A stretch of DNA of 64,000 nucleotides from Paractinoplanes aksuensis (GTDB taxonomy: Bacteria; Actinomycetota; Actinomycetes; Mycobacteriales; Micromonosporaceae): positions 496,001 to 560,000 of the forward strand of contig NZ_JAMYJR010000003.1 in assembly GCF_024137025.1 (NCBI RefSeq). The letters are read 5' to 3'. The notes beneath the pieces were generated by a model. It made no database searches and was not told the origin of the DNA. It saw only the letters and a list, made by a program, of their open reading frames with translations. Shown here in pieces: positions 15,937 through 23,883 of this stretch. The position numbers and the translations under genes are program-made. Every line of letters starts with the position of its first letter. The first letter of the stretch is position 1.

Positions 15937-16887
15937 GTGAAGACCCAGCACATCGGCGTGGGCGCGATGGTTCTCTCGGCCGTCTCGTTCGGCACGTCCG
16001 GCGCGTTCATCAAACCGCTCCTCGAGGCCGGCTGGTCCCCGGCCGCCGCCGTCACCGTACGCGCCCTCGCCGGCAGCGTCGTCCTGCTGCCGATTGTGTT
16101 GTTCGCGCTGCGGGGCCGCTGGTCGGCCCTGTGGCGGGCCCGCTGGCGGGTGCTCGGCATGGGCCTGATCGCCGTCGCGTTCACCCAGCTCGCCTATTTC
16201 GCCGCGATCTCCCGCGTCCCCGTGTCGACGGCTCTGCTGATCGAATACCTGGCGCCGCTGCTGCTGGTGCTGTGGGCGTGGGCCACGACCCGGCGCATGC
16301 CGCGGGCGACTGTGCTGCTCGGCTCGGTGCTCGCCATCGGCGGTCTGGTGCTGGTGATCGGCCCGGGCGCGCTGCAGGCCGTCGATCCGCTGGGCGTGCT
16401 GCTCGCGTTCGCGGCTGCCATCGGCTGCGCCGTCTACTTCGTGGTCGCCGCCCGCCCCGCCGACGGCCTGCCGCCGGTGGCCCTGGCCGGCGCCGGCCTG
16501 CTGCTCGGCGGTCTGGCTCTGGGGCTGATCGGGCTGACCGGCGCCCTGCCGATGCGCACGGTCGGCGGCGACGTCGCCATGCTCGGCGCCACCGCCCCCT
16601 GGTGGGTTCCGCTGGGTGTCGTGGCCATCGCGGGCACAGCCATCGCGTACGCCACCGGGATCGCCGGATCGTCGCGCCTGGGCTCGCGTCTGGCCTCGTT
16701 CCTCGGCCTGCTCGAAGTCGTCTTCGCCTCGATCTTCGCCTGGCTGGTGCTCGGCGAGTCCCTGACCCTCCTGCAGATGGTCGGCGGCGCCCTCATCCTG
16801 GCCGGCATCGCCGCCATCCCGTCCGAGTCCACCGACCCGGCCGCCGCCCCCGAGCCCCGTCCCGAGGCCGTTCCGGTAGCGGCCTGA
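15937..16887 (+). CDS. EamA/DMT-family membrane transporter
   Basis: A ten-helix inner-membrane transporter of 316 aa made of two EamA repeats (about residues 8-135 and 145-290). Motifs are 'SFGTSGAFIKPLLEAGWSPAAAVTVRALAG' and 'PVSTALLIEYLAPLLLVLWAW' in key positions. The GTG at 15937 is chosen over ATG 15919 because GAGGAGG sits 6 bases before it. Members export amino acids or drugs; the substrate is unknown. Probably regulated by the divergent CGNR protein. Confidence 0.88.
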   Translation: MKTQHIGVGAMVLSAVSFGTSGAFIKPLLEAGWSPAAAVTVRALAGSVVLLPIVLFALRGRWSALWRARWRVLGMGLIAVAFTQLAYFAAISRVPVSTALLIEYLAPLLLVLWAWATTRRMPRATVLLGSVLAIGGLVLVIGPGALQAVDPLGVLLAFAAAIGCAVYFVVAARPADGLPPVALAGAGLLLGGLALGLIGLTGALPMRTVGGDVAMLGATAPWWVPLGVVAIAGTAIAYATGIAGSSRLGSRLASFLGLLEVVFASIFAWLVLGESLTLLQMVGGALILAGIAAIPSESTDPAAAPEPRPEAVPVAA

Positions 16888-16955
16888 CAAGCGAGCCGGC
16901 CTGGCAAGCGAGCCGGCCTGGCAAGCGAGCCGTACGGACAAGCGAGCCGGGCTGA
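16888..16955 (+). repeat. Four 17-bp tandem repeats after the EamA gene
   Basis: Units CAAGCGAGCCGGCCTGG (16888-16904, 16905-16921) are identical. The third and fourth (16922-16938, 16939-16955) differ at a few 3' bases. The unit length is not a multiple of three. The array starts one base after the EamA stop codon. Confidence 0.85.
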
Positions 16956-17024
16956 GGAGCGGCGAATGGCCTGATTCGTACGGCCAAGGCCCACCGGGTC
17001 GAACCGGCCGTGCATGCTGGGCCC

Positions 17025-17144
17025 ATGAAGTTGCTCGTAGCGATCTGCGTCGCGGCGGCCGCGGTGGCCGCCCGCCTGAACCTGGCCGAGGACACCAACC
17101 AGACCCTGCTCAACCTCCTGGCCGACAACCGCGCCCTGTGGTGA
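17025..17144 (+). CDS. Small hydrophobic hypothetical protein (39 aa)
   Basis: A short frame starting MKLLVAICVAAAAVAARLNL. It continues with a polar 'AEDTNQTLLNLLADN' helix and ends RALW. The one-helix N-terminus and good third-position GC suggest a real membrane microprotein. There is no strong ribosome site, and it abuts the convergent AlkZ-like gene with no gap. No family recognised. Confidence 0.4.
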   Translation: MKLLVAICVAAAAVAARLNLAEDTNQTLLNLLADNRALW

Positions 17145-18284
17145 TCACGCGTGTGCACCCACTGTCACCGCGCCGATGGTGAGAGTGGGCGTCGCGCCCA
17201 GGATCTGGCCCAGCCTTTCCACCTCGGCCTCCAGTGCGCGCAGTCGCGCGGCCGGTAGTGGGTCGAGCGGCTCGACGGTGACCTGCACCCGCCGCCCCGA
17301 CAGGCGCTGGTGCCAGACCCCGGCCGCCCGCCCGTCGATCAGCAGCACGGGATAGTTGCCGGCCTGCCCGCGAGCCAGCGCCCGCTCGAAAGCCCGCCCG
17401 GGGAAGGTCACGGCCCGCGGGTGCGCCCCCACCCCGTACGCGTCGAAGTAGGGCAACAGCCGGACGCCCGGCGCGGCGCCGGACGGGAACGAGTCGTCCC
17501 CGGCCAGCAGCATCGCCGGCTCGCCCTCGATCGTCACCGGCTGCAGGTCGAGCGACGCGAACACCTCCGCGACGAACCGCGGGGGAGCAGCCAGCCACCG
17601 CGCGACCTGCGCCGACGTCGCCGGCCCGTACGACCACAGGTAGCGCCGGATCACCTCGCGCAGCGCGGCCAGAGGTTCCCCGACCGAGAAGCCGGACGCC
17701 CACGTCGCCGGGCTGGCATAGGTGACCTTGCGCCCCCGCTGCGGCCCGAAGCACAGCACACCCTGGGTCAACGGCGAGCCCACGATCGTCCGCCACCGCG
17801 GCCACATAGTCTGAAACGCTGGCATCACCAGGTCACCCGCCCACGGCCCGGCCCGCTCGACGACCTCGGCCGACAGTTCGTCCACGGTCAGCCCGTCCGG
17901 CGCGGCGCGCAACGCCGAGTCGAGCGCCGCCACCACCCGGTCGTTCTGGTCCGGGGTCATCCGCACGTCGGCCGCGAACGGCGACAAGTGCGGCAGCGCC
18001 GCCAGCGCTCCCGCCCACAACCCCAGGTCGCGGGTAGGCAGCAGGTGCACCGTGCCCCGCGGCCCGAACGTCTTCACCAGCGTCCGATCCGTCCACAAAG
18101 CCTTCTGCACGTCGGTCCGCGTGGCCTCCGCGAGGCGCATCGCCACCGAGATCTCGGCGGCCGACATCACCTGCGCGTGCGCCCCGCACATGGCCGCGAC
18201 GACCTGAGCCGGGTCGCTGCCCGGGGCCGCCAGGTGGTTGCGCTCGACGCGCCGGGCGATGACCGAGGACCAGGTGGGCGACAT
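17145..18284 (-). CDS. Winged-helix DNA-binding protein, AlkZ/YcaQ-like (PF06224)
   Basis: A 379-aa protein of the HTH_42 family. The N-terminus 'VIARRVERNHLAAP' and 'KALWTDRTLVKTFGPRGTVHLLPTRDL' (W-x-x-R-x-L-V-x-x-x-x-x-R-G-T-x-H-x-x-x-x-x-D), the later 'RYLWSYGPATSAQVARWL' and 'LLPYFDAYGVG' match. The family includes DNA glycosylases acting on crosslinks in actinomycetes (AlkZ), but many members are uncharacterised. Enzymatic activity is inferred only from family. Confidence 0.8.
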   Translation of the reverse strand: MSPTWSSVIARRVERNHLAAPGSDPAQVVAAMCGAHAQVMSAAEISVAMRLAEATRTDVQKALWTDRTLVKTFGPRGTVHLLPTRDLGLWAGALAALPHLSPFAADVRMTPDQNDRVVAALDSALRAAPDGLTVDELSAEVVERAGPWAGDLVMPAFQTMWPRWRTIVGSPLTQGVLCFGPQRGRKVTYASPATWASGFSVGEPLAALREVIRRYLWSYGPATSAQVARWLAAPPRFVAEVFASLDLQPVTIEGEPAMLLAGDDSFPSGAAPGVRLLPYFDAYGVGAHPRAVTFPGRAFERALARGQAGNYPVLLIDGRAAGVWHQRLSGRRVQVTVEPLDPLPAARLRALEAEVERLGQILGATPTLTIGAVTVGAHA

Positions 18285-18287
18285 CGG

Positions 18288-19080
18288 GGCAACGCTAGCG
18301 GCGATTGCGGTCAGTTTCCGGCCGCAGGAACAGCCGTCGTGATCGACCCAGGTGCGGTACTACGGCAGCCAACAAAGAAGGGCGGCGCTCGGATCGCGCA
18401 ACGCCCGGGCCAGCGCGGGTGTCAGGTCGCCGGGCTCGGCCCGCAGCTCGACCACCAGATCACCGACCGAGGCCCGGGCCAGCCGCCTGTCGAGCAGGCC
18501 GACCAGGAACGCGACCGGGGCCAGCCCGAGCACCCCCAGCGTCAGCCGTTGCACCGGCGTGAACCCGCTGACGGCGAACGCGCCCATGATCAGCAGGGCG
18601 GCCAGCGCGACCAGGCCCGGCGCGAACGAGCCGACCAGCCACCGTACGGCCCGTCGCTCGGCCCGCAGCCGTACGCCCAGCAGCCCCACCCCGGCCAGCA
18701 GCAGCCCGCTCAGCATGACCAGTTCGATGCCGTGCAGCACGTCGACGAGCCGAGGGTGGTCGGCCACCGCGAGCAGGTTGCTGTTGCCGAAGGCGCCCAG
18801 CAGCATGACCGTCAACTGCAGACCGATCGAAATTGCGTACGCCGCCCCGACGAGCAACCGGGCCGGGCCGGCCAGCCGCCCGCTCGGGTAGGCCAGGAAC
18901 ACATGCAGGAACAGCGCCACGATGACCAGGTCGACGGACTGCCCGACGGTGAACAGCAACGGAACGGCCGACCAGGACAGGTTGGACGCCGCAGCGGCGA
19001 AGCCGACCACGACCAGGAGGCGTCCGAACCCGCTCCGCGGCCGGCGCGTCCAGGCCGGCAGATCTTCGACCGGGCCGCCT
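18288..19080 (-). pseudogene. Decayed sensor histidine kinase (membrane half only)
   Basis: Leftward reading gives a multi-helix region: 'LSWSAVPLLFTVGQSVDLVIVALFLHVFLAYPSGRLAGPARLLVGAAY', key parts FTVGQ, FLHVFLAYPSGRL, 'VAFLVGLLDRRLARASVGDLVVEL', 'ALARALRDPSAALLCWLP'. These are typical of a 7-helix-type actinomycete histidine kinase just before its catalytic core. After CWLP comes TAG at 18360-18362, followed in frame by YRTWVDHDG, which still resembles the family. The kinase domains are absent because the AlkZ-like gene begins at 18284. The N-terminal helices are missing as well. A broken remnant. Confidence 0.7.
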
Positions 19081-19222
19081 GGCGGGCCGCACCGCGTGAG
19101 GTCGGCGCCCGTCCCGCGACCGGCGTCCTGATAACCCCCGTAGTCCAGCCCTGAGCGTTTTCAGGGTGATCTCGGGGTATGGCCCGATGGTTCGGCGAGC
19201 ACGGGATTGGAAGGCTGATCCC

Positions 19223-19855
19223 ATGCTCGCCGACGTGATGAACACCGCCGCTGCCTTCGTCGACTGGTTGTCCACTCTCGACCGGTGGATGATCCTCGGC
19301 TTCACGTTCCTGTCCGCCGCGATCGAGATGACCTTCCTGGCCGGGCTGCTCGTGCCCGGCGAGTCGGTGGTCATGCTGGCCGGGTCGCTGCCCGACGGGC
19401 CGCTCGGCTTCCTCGCCGTGCTGGCGGTGGGCACGGCGGGTGCTCTGGCCGGGCAGATGGCCGGGTACGCGGTGGGTCGCGCGTTCGGCCCCCGGCTGCG
19501 CTCGACCCGGCTGGGCCGCCGCATCGGCGCCGCCCGCTTCGACCGGGCCGAGACCTATCTGCGCGAGCGCGGCGCTCCGGCCCTGGTTGCGGTCCGCTTC
19601 GTCGCCGTCGTGCACGCGGTCGTCCCGATCGTGGCCGGCGTGGTGCGCATGCCGTTCGGTCGCTTCGTCCTGTGGTCGGGCCTCGGCACGGCGCTGTGGG
19701 TGGGCGCCTTCGCCGGGGTCGGCCTGCTCACCGCGGGCGCCGACGCCACCGGCGGCCTGGGCCTGCTGCTGACCGCGATCGGCGCCACCTGCCTCGGCGT
19801 CGTCCCGTTCCTGGCCCGTCGCCTGCGCCGGCCCGCCGCTGTGGCCGCCTGCTGA
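19223..19855 (+). CDS. DedA-family (SNARE-associated) membrane protein
   Basis: A 210-aa membrane protein. 'FLSAAIEMTFLAGLLVPGESVVMLAGSL' has the DedA 'E...PGE' core, followed by 'GTAGALAGQMAGYAVGRAFG' and 'LRERGAPALVAVRFVAVVHAVVPIVAGVVRMPFGRF' key residues (R-F-x-P-like R-F-V and V-P-x-x-A-G). DedA proteins are lipid flippases or envelope-homeostasis factors. The ATG at 19223 has GGAAGG upstream and removes a poor 19-residue extension. It ends in a bidirectional terminator. Confidence 0.9.
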   Translation: MLADVMNTAAAFVDWLSTLDRWMILGFTFLSAAIEMTFLAGLLVPGESVVMLAGSLPDGPLGFLAVLAVGTAGALAGQMAGYAVGRAFGPRLRSTRLGRRIGAARFDRAETYLRERGAPALVAVRFVAVVHAVVPIVAGVVRMPFGRFVLWSGLGTALWVGAFAGVGLLTAGADATGGLGLLLTAIGATCLGVVPFLARRLRRPAAVAAC

Positions 19856-19857
19856 AG

Positions 19858-19887
19858 TGAGGTCGTGTCCCGCGGGACACGACCTCA
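19858..19887. terminator. Bidirectional terminator (30-nt perfect palindrome)
   Basis: A 15+15 perfect dyad between the converging DedA gene and a small leftward gene. It includes the DedA downstream bases and the last codon of the leftward gene. There is no U-tract, which is usual for actinomycete hairpin terminators. Confidence 0.75.
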
Positions 19888-20124
19888 GGCGCCGCGCCGC
19901 ATGGTCGGCAGGCGGGACGCGCGCACGGTGGCGCGACGCGGGCCGACCACGCGGCCCTGATCGCTCACCTCGACGCCCTCGACCTCGTACCAGAGATCAC
20001 CGTCCTGCTGGACGGGCGTGCTCATCACGCGTTCTATGCGCAGGCGTAAGGGGCCGATGCCGTAGCGGTAGTCCTCCTCGGCGAAGGTCCAAATGGTGCC
20101 CGCGGGTCTGTCGTCGATGGTCAT
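19885..20124 (-). CDS. Hypothetical protein (79 aa)
   Basis: A small soluble protein starting MTIDDRPAGTIWTFAEEDYRYGIGPLRLRIERV. It alternates strands and ends in a basic tail. Codon usage matches neighbours. The pattern resembles small actinomycete beta-sheet proteins adjacent to regulators, but I recognise no family. Just upstream are two 10-bp palindromes that could control it. Confidence 0.6.
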   Translation of the reverse strand: MTIDDRPAGTIWTFAEEDYRYGIGPLRLRIERVMSTPVQQDGDLWYEVEGVEVSDQGRVVGPRRATVRASRLPTMRRGA

Positions 20125-20199
20125 CTCACCTCGCGGGGCCGGGCGGCTCGCGGCCGCGTCAGGAATGTGGAACGCTGGCGTCCATCCTGCGCGGTGCTT

Positions 20200-20241
20200 T
20201 GCAGCTGCACAAGGGCATCTGCACGTGCATGTGCGCTTGCA
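20200..20241. promoter_or_regulatory. Paired TGCA palindromes upstream of the 79-aa gene
   Basis: TGCAGCTGCA (20200-20209) and TGCACGTGCA (20220-20229) are perfect 10-bp palindromes with centres exactly 20 bp apart. A related TGCGCTTGCA follows at 20232-20241. Two-helical-turn spacing fits cooperative binding of a dimeric regulator. The regulator is unknown. Confidence 0.4.
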
Positions 20242-20264
20242 TGAGGGATTAATGTCCGATTGTC

Positions 20265-22064
20265 TTATGGATCGTCCGACGAACGCCCCGACGAATCGGC
20301 GCTTTCACCCGCAGTGGGTATCTTTCCCGTCACGCGCTGCCACAGCCAGCCCGCCGGGACCTCGCGCCCGGAGAGCACGTACTCGGCCACGACCCGGTTG
20401 GTGACGGTGTCGGTCAGAGCCCGCCGCGACCACGGCCGGCCCACGAACAAGATCTCGTCCCCCGTACGCACCTGGACGTCATCACCGGGGCCGAGCACCG
20501 TCTCGCCGTCGCGCAGGAGCATCAACGGCACGGCGTCGAGCCGCCTGTCCCGGTGCCGAGGGCTGCGCAGCAGGTCAACGACCGCCACCCCCGAGCGCAG
20601 CCAGGGTTGCAGCGCCGGCGCGTCCCGCTCGGAGAGCGTCATCTTCCACAGCGCGCCCAGCCTCGCCCCGCAATAGGCCTGCATCTTGTCGAGCGTGGCG
20701 GCCGCCCAGTCGTCGCCCAGCTCGGGCATCTCTTGCAGGAAGCGCCACAGCATGGGCGTACTCAATCGGGCGTAGATCTCGCGGGCCGCCATCTCGCTCG
20801 GAACCAGCAGCCAGTCGATCTCCATGGCGGCGAACAGCGGGGCGTTGGCCGGGCGGTTCTGCCGCGCGCCGATGAATAGCGCCGGATTCGCCTTGCGGGC
20901 CGCGGCCACCAGCGACAGGTTCGTGGCGTCGTTGTCGGTGCCGGCGACAAAACCGGCCGCGGTCGGCAGATCGGCCTCGGCCAGCACCGAGGGCTCGGAC
21001 GCGTCGCCCTCGATCATGGTCAGGCCGGGCTCGGCGTCGGGATGCAGGTCGATCACCGTGACCTCGAGCCCGTCGGCCCGCAGATCCTCGGTCAGCTTGT
21101 GCCCGAACCGGCCGAAACCGCAGACCACCCAGCGTCCCGTGGCCGGCGGGCGCCCGGGCTGCGGCATCTCGGCGCCCTCCTCGCGGACGAGCCACGACAT
21201 CAACAGGTACGCCGAGGGCGCGTGCAACGCGAGGCGCAGATGGTCCCCGTACCGGTCGAAGGGGTTGACCACGGTCGGCGAGCCGAACGCGTGCATGCGG
21301 TGCTCGATCGCCGGCGAGACGGTACGGGCGATCACCGGCAGCCCCGGGCGCACGAGCGCGGCCGTCATGGCCACGATCAGGTTGACCTCATCGTCGTCGG
21401 TCAGCGCGACGACACCCTCGCAGCCCGGGTGCTCCAGGCCGGCGACGCCCAGCGTGTGCGGGTTGCGGGCGTCGGCCACCAGGCCCGGGATGTCGGCGTA
21501 GTAGGGGTCGATGTCGAGCGTGTCGATGTGCTCGGGCGAGTTGTCGACCACGACCATGCGCCGGCCTTTGGAGTCGAGCGCGTGTCCGAGCAGTTGGCCG
21601 GTCTGCCCGTACCCGACGACCAGCAGGAACGGCTCGCGCAGGCGCCTGACGGTTCCGGTGAACCGGCGCAGGGCCAGCGCGTCCCGGAAGGCGCGGTCGC
21701 GCAGGGTGGCCAGCAGCGACCCGATGGCGTAGGCCCAGCCGACCACGGTGAGGTAGATGGTCGCGGTCACCCAGAGTCGTTGCGCGCCGGTGAACGGATG
21801 CGGGATCTCGCCGTACCCGATGGTGGTCGCGGTGTAGCTCATGAAGTAGAAAGCGTCGAAGAAGCCGACCCGCACGGGGTTGCCGCCGGCATCCTGACCG
21901 GGGATCAGCGTGAGGCCGAGCACGCTGACGGCGAAGATGATGATCAGCACGATCAGCGGCGCCCGCATGCGCCGCAGCACCAGGAAGACGGTGGGGGAGC
22001 CCTCGGCCGGGTGCGCGATGGCCGTGTGCCGGTGGAAACGTCCGCGGGGGACGGGCCGCCTCAT
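20265..22064 (-). CDS. Potassium channel with two RCK/TrkA-N domains
   Basis: A 599-aa membrane channel. A first helix (about residues 35-55) and pore loop with selectivity filter TIGYGE (about 82-87) precede a second helix. Two cytosolic Rossmann NAD-binding RCK modules follow: 'LVVGYGQTGQLLG' (about 148) and 'WVVCGFGRFGHKL' (about 310), each with a TrkA-C-like tail. Opening is probably controlled by ligands or NAD(H). The gene overlaps the upstream four-helix protein gene by ATGA, so the two probably work together. Confidence 0.92.
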   Translation of the reverse strand: MRRPVPRGRFHRHTAIAHPAEGSPTVFLVLRRMRAPLIVLIIIFAVSVLGLTLIPGQDAGGNPVRVGFFDAFYFMSYTATTIGYGEIPHPFTGAQRLWVTATIYLTVVGWAYAIGSLLATLRDRAFRDALALRRFTGTVRRLREPFLLVVGYGQTGQLLGHALDSKGRRMVVVDNSPEHIDTLDIDPYYADIPGLVADARNPHTLGVAGLEHPGCEGVVALTDDDEVNLIVAMTAALVRPGLPVIARTVSPAIEHRMHAFGSPTVVNPFDRYGDHLRLALHAPSAYLLMSWLVREEGAEMPQPGRPPATGRWVVCGFGRFGHKLTEDLRADGLEVTVIDLHPDAEPGLTMIEGDASEPSVLAEADLPTAAGFVAGTDNDATNLSLVAAARKANPALFIGARQNRPANAPLFAAMEIDWLLVPSEMAAREIYARLSTPMLWRFLQEMPELGDDWAAATLDKMQAYCGARLGALWKMTLSERDAPALQPWLRSGVAVVDLLRSPRHRDRRLDAVPLMLLRDGETVLGPGDDVQVRTGDEILFVGRPWSRRALTDTVTNRVVAEYVLSGREVPAGWLWQRVTGKIPTAGESADSSGRSSDDP

Positions 22065-22447
22065 CGCCGCTGGAAGGTCGTCGTCTCGATCACCAGCAGG
22101 GCGACGGAGACCAGGTTGGCCAACAGCGCCCCGCCCGAGAGCGAGACCACGCTGGCCGTGGCCTCGGGGGTCATGCCCGCGGCGGAGATCTGCGTGGCGT
22201 ACACCCAGGTCAGCGTGGCCGCGATCAGCTGCAGGTCGGCGACCAGGCTGGTCGCCAGGTGCACGGCGCCGATCTGGGTGCGGTCACCGAACTTGAGCAC
22301 GGTGGCGATCAGGTTGACCACCACGGCCGCGAACAGCTCGTACTCGTTGTGCAGCTCGGCGTTCGAGATGTCGCCGATGAAGAACCCGAAGTTGAGGGTG
22401 GCGGCGAGCAGCACGAAGAAGCCGAAGATGACCTTCTCGAGACTCAT
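22061..22447 (-). CDS. Four-helix membrane protein, DUF6394-like
   Basis: A 128-aa protein with about four hydrophobic segments (residues 5-28, 38-55, 65-90, 100-122) and the conserved-looking polar stretch 'DISNAELHNEYELFAAVVVNLIATVLKFGDRTQ'. It is coupled to the RCK channel gene by ATGA overlap. This pairing is recurrent in bacteria, and an accessory role for the channel is inferred. Family assignment is from memory of the pattern. Confidence 0.7.
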   Translation of the reverse strand: MSLEKVIFGFFVLLAATLNFGFFIGDISNAELHNEYELFAAVVVNLIATVLKFGDRTQIGAVHLATSLVADLQLIAATLTWVYATQISAAGMTPEATASVVSLSGGALLANLVSVALLVIETTTFQRR

Positions 22448-22518
22448 GAGCTGCCCTTCACCACGGCCCTCACGCTAATACCTCGGACGTACCCGCGCAT
22501 GACTTTGTGTACCGGCGG

Positions 22519-23709
22519 TCAGGTGATCAGGGGCAGGCCGGGGTTGGGGCGCAGGGTGACCTTGACGGCGGAGGCGCGGGGGCCGGCGGCGGCGGTGGTC
22601 AGGGCGGTGCGCCACTCGGGCAGGCCGTAGACGTGGGTGACCAGGTCGTCGACGGGGTGGGACGGATCGCTCAGCCACTCGACGGCCTGGGTCATGGTGT
22701 GGCGGCCGCCCAGGGCCGGCTCGGGGCCGAAGTTGACGGTGCCCTGCACGGTGAGCTGGCGGTTCCAGACCAGGGACCAGTCGACGGGCTGTTTGCCGGC
22801 CGCGCCGACCAGGACCAGCAGACCGGTCGGGCGCAGCACGTGCAGGGCCAGATCGATGGTGGAGGCCAGCCCCACGCAGTCGAGGACCACGTCCACGCCC
22901 TGTTCGAGCAGCGGGATCTTCGTGAGGCGGGGGCGGATGACTCGGCCACCGTGGAGGGTGGCCAGGGTTTCGACCACCCCCGGTCCGGGCGGCAGGGTGC
23001 GATCGGCGCCGGCTTTCGAGGCGTACGGGGCACTGAACGCGCCCGGGCCGATGGCCGTGATGTCGAGGCTGGGGTGCAGGCGGCGCAGCGCGGCGATGAC
23101 CAGCAGGCCGATCGGGCCGGGGCCGATCACCACCGCGCGGTCGCCGCGGCGTTTCCAGTGCAGGGCGGCGTGCAGGGCGATCGAGGCGGGCTCGGCCAGC
23201 ACCGCGCGGTGCGACGGCAGGTCGCCGATCGGGTGCAGTTGCGACTCGTGGGCGATCAGGCTCTCGCCCCAGCCGCCGCCCAGTGTCGCGTCGAAGCCGA
23301 GGGAGGGGGCGCGGCAGCCGGTGACTCCGGGCTCGTCGAAACGCTCACAGACGTACGGGAAACCGTCGGCACAGGAACGGCAGAGCGGGAACCCGCGGTG
23401 CACGCAGGAGACGATCGGGTCGACCACGACGCGCTCGCCCTCGTCGGTGACGCCGACGATCTCGTGGCCGAGGATCTGGTGGCGGGCGGTGTAGAAGGCG
23501 CTCAGCACCAGCGACGACTTGGCGCGGGCCACGCCGACGTCGCTGCCGCAGATGCCGGCCAGTTCGGGGCGGACGCGCACCCAGCCCGGCGCGGCGGGCG
23601 GAGTGGGCTCGGGCAGGTCGTCGCGCAACGAGAGCAGCAGGCCCGGGCGGCGGGTGGCCGCCGTGAGCAGATAGCGCGGCACGGACAGATCGGTGACGAC
23701 GGCTCGCAT
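22519..23709 (-). CDS. Zinc-type alcohol dehydrogenase family protein (MDR)
   Basis: A 396-aa medium-chain dehydrogenase. The catalytic zinc region includes 'ELAGICGSDVGVARAK' (Cys near 55) and 'GHEIVG' (His/Glu near 82). A cysteine-rich structural-zinc loop has 'CVHRGFPLCRSCADGFPYVCERF'. The cofactor fold has 'AVVIGPGPIGLL' (about 178) and 'DVVLDCVG'. MRAVVTDLS at 23709 is the natural family start, with AAGG upstream. It is divergent from a GH3 glycosidase gene, suggesting a role in sugar or aromatic-aglycone metabolism (inference). Confidence 0.88.
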   Translation of the reverse strand: MRAVVTDLSVPRYLLTAATRRPGLLLSLRDDLPEPTPPAAPGWVRVRPELAGICGSDVGVARAKSSLVLSAFYTARHQILGHEIVGVTDEGERVVVDPIVSCVHRGFPLCRSCADGFPYVCERFDEPGVTGCRAPSLGFDATLGGGWGESLIAHESQLHPIGDLPSHRAVLAEPASIALHAALHWKRRGDRAVVIGPGPIGLLVIAALRRLHPSLDITAIGPGAFSAPYASKAGADRTLPPGPGVVETLATLHGGRVIRPRLTKIPLLEQGVDVVLDCVGLASTIDLALHVLRPTGLLVLVGAAGKQPVDWSLVWNRQLTVQGTVNFGPEPALGGRHTMTQAVEWLSDPSHPVDDLVTHVYGLPEWRTALTTAAAGPRASAVKVTLRPNPGLPLIT

Positions 23710-23853
23710 CCCTCGACCTTCGGATTCGCGCCCCTCGATGCGCAAGTGTGTTCTGTGCTAGTCCGCGTGCACCTCGTCCTAGCGACGCGCGTCACGGCGC
23801 CCGCAGGATGTGGACCACGGGCGGAAACATTCTCGCCACTCGATCGAAACAGC

Positions 23854-23867
23854 TTGAAACGTGTCAA
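23854..23867. promoter_or_regulatory. LacI-like operator upstream of the GH3 gene
   Basis: TTGAAACGTGTCAA is a near-perfect 14-bp dyad (12 matching positions) located 17-30 bases before the GH3 start. It resembles LacI-family sugar-repressor sites with a central CG. It would overlap the promoter or leader. Binding protein unknown. Confidence 0.35.
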
Positions 23868-23883
23868 TACAGAAAGGGCATTG

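Noticed and set aside
22507..23883. GH3 protein extended N-terminally from 22507
   Set aside because: The extension is antisense to the dehydrogenase gene; a clean signal peptide begins at 23884.
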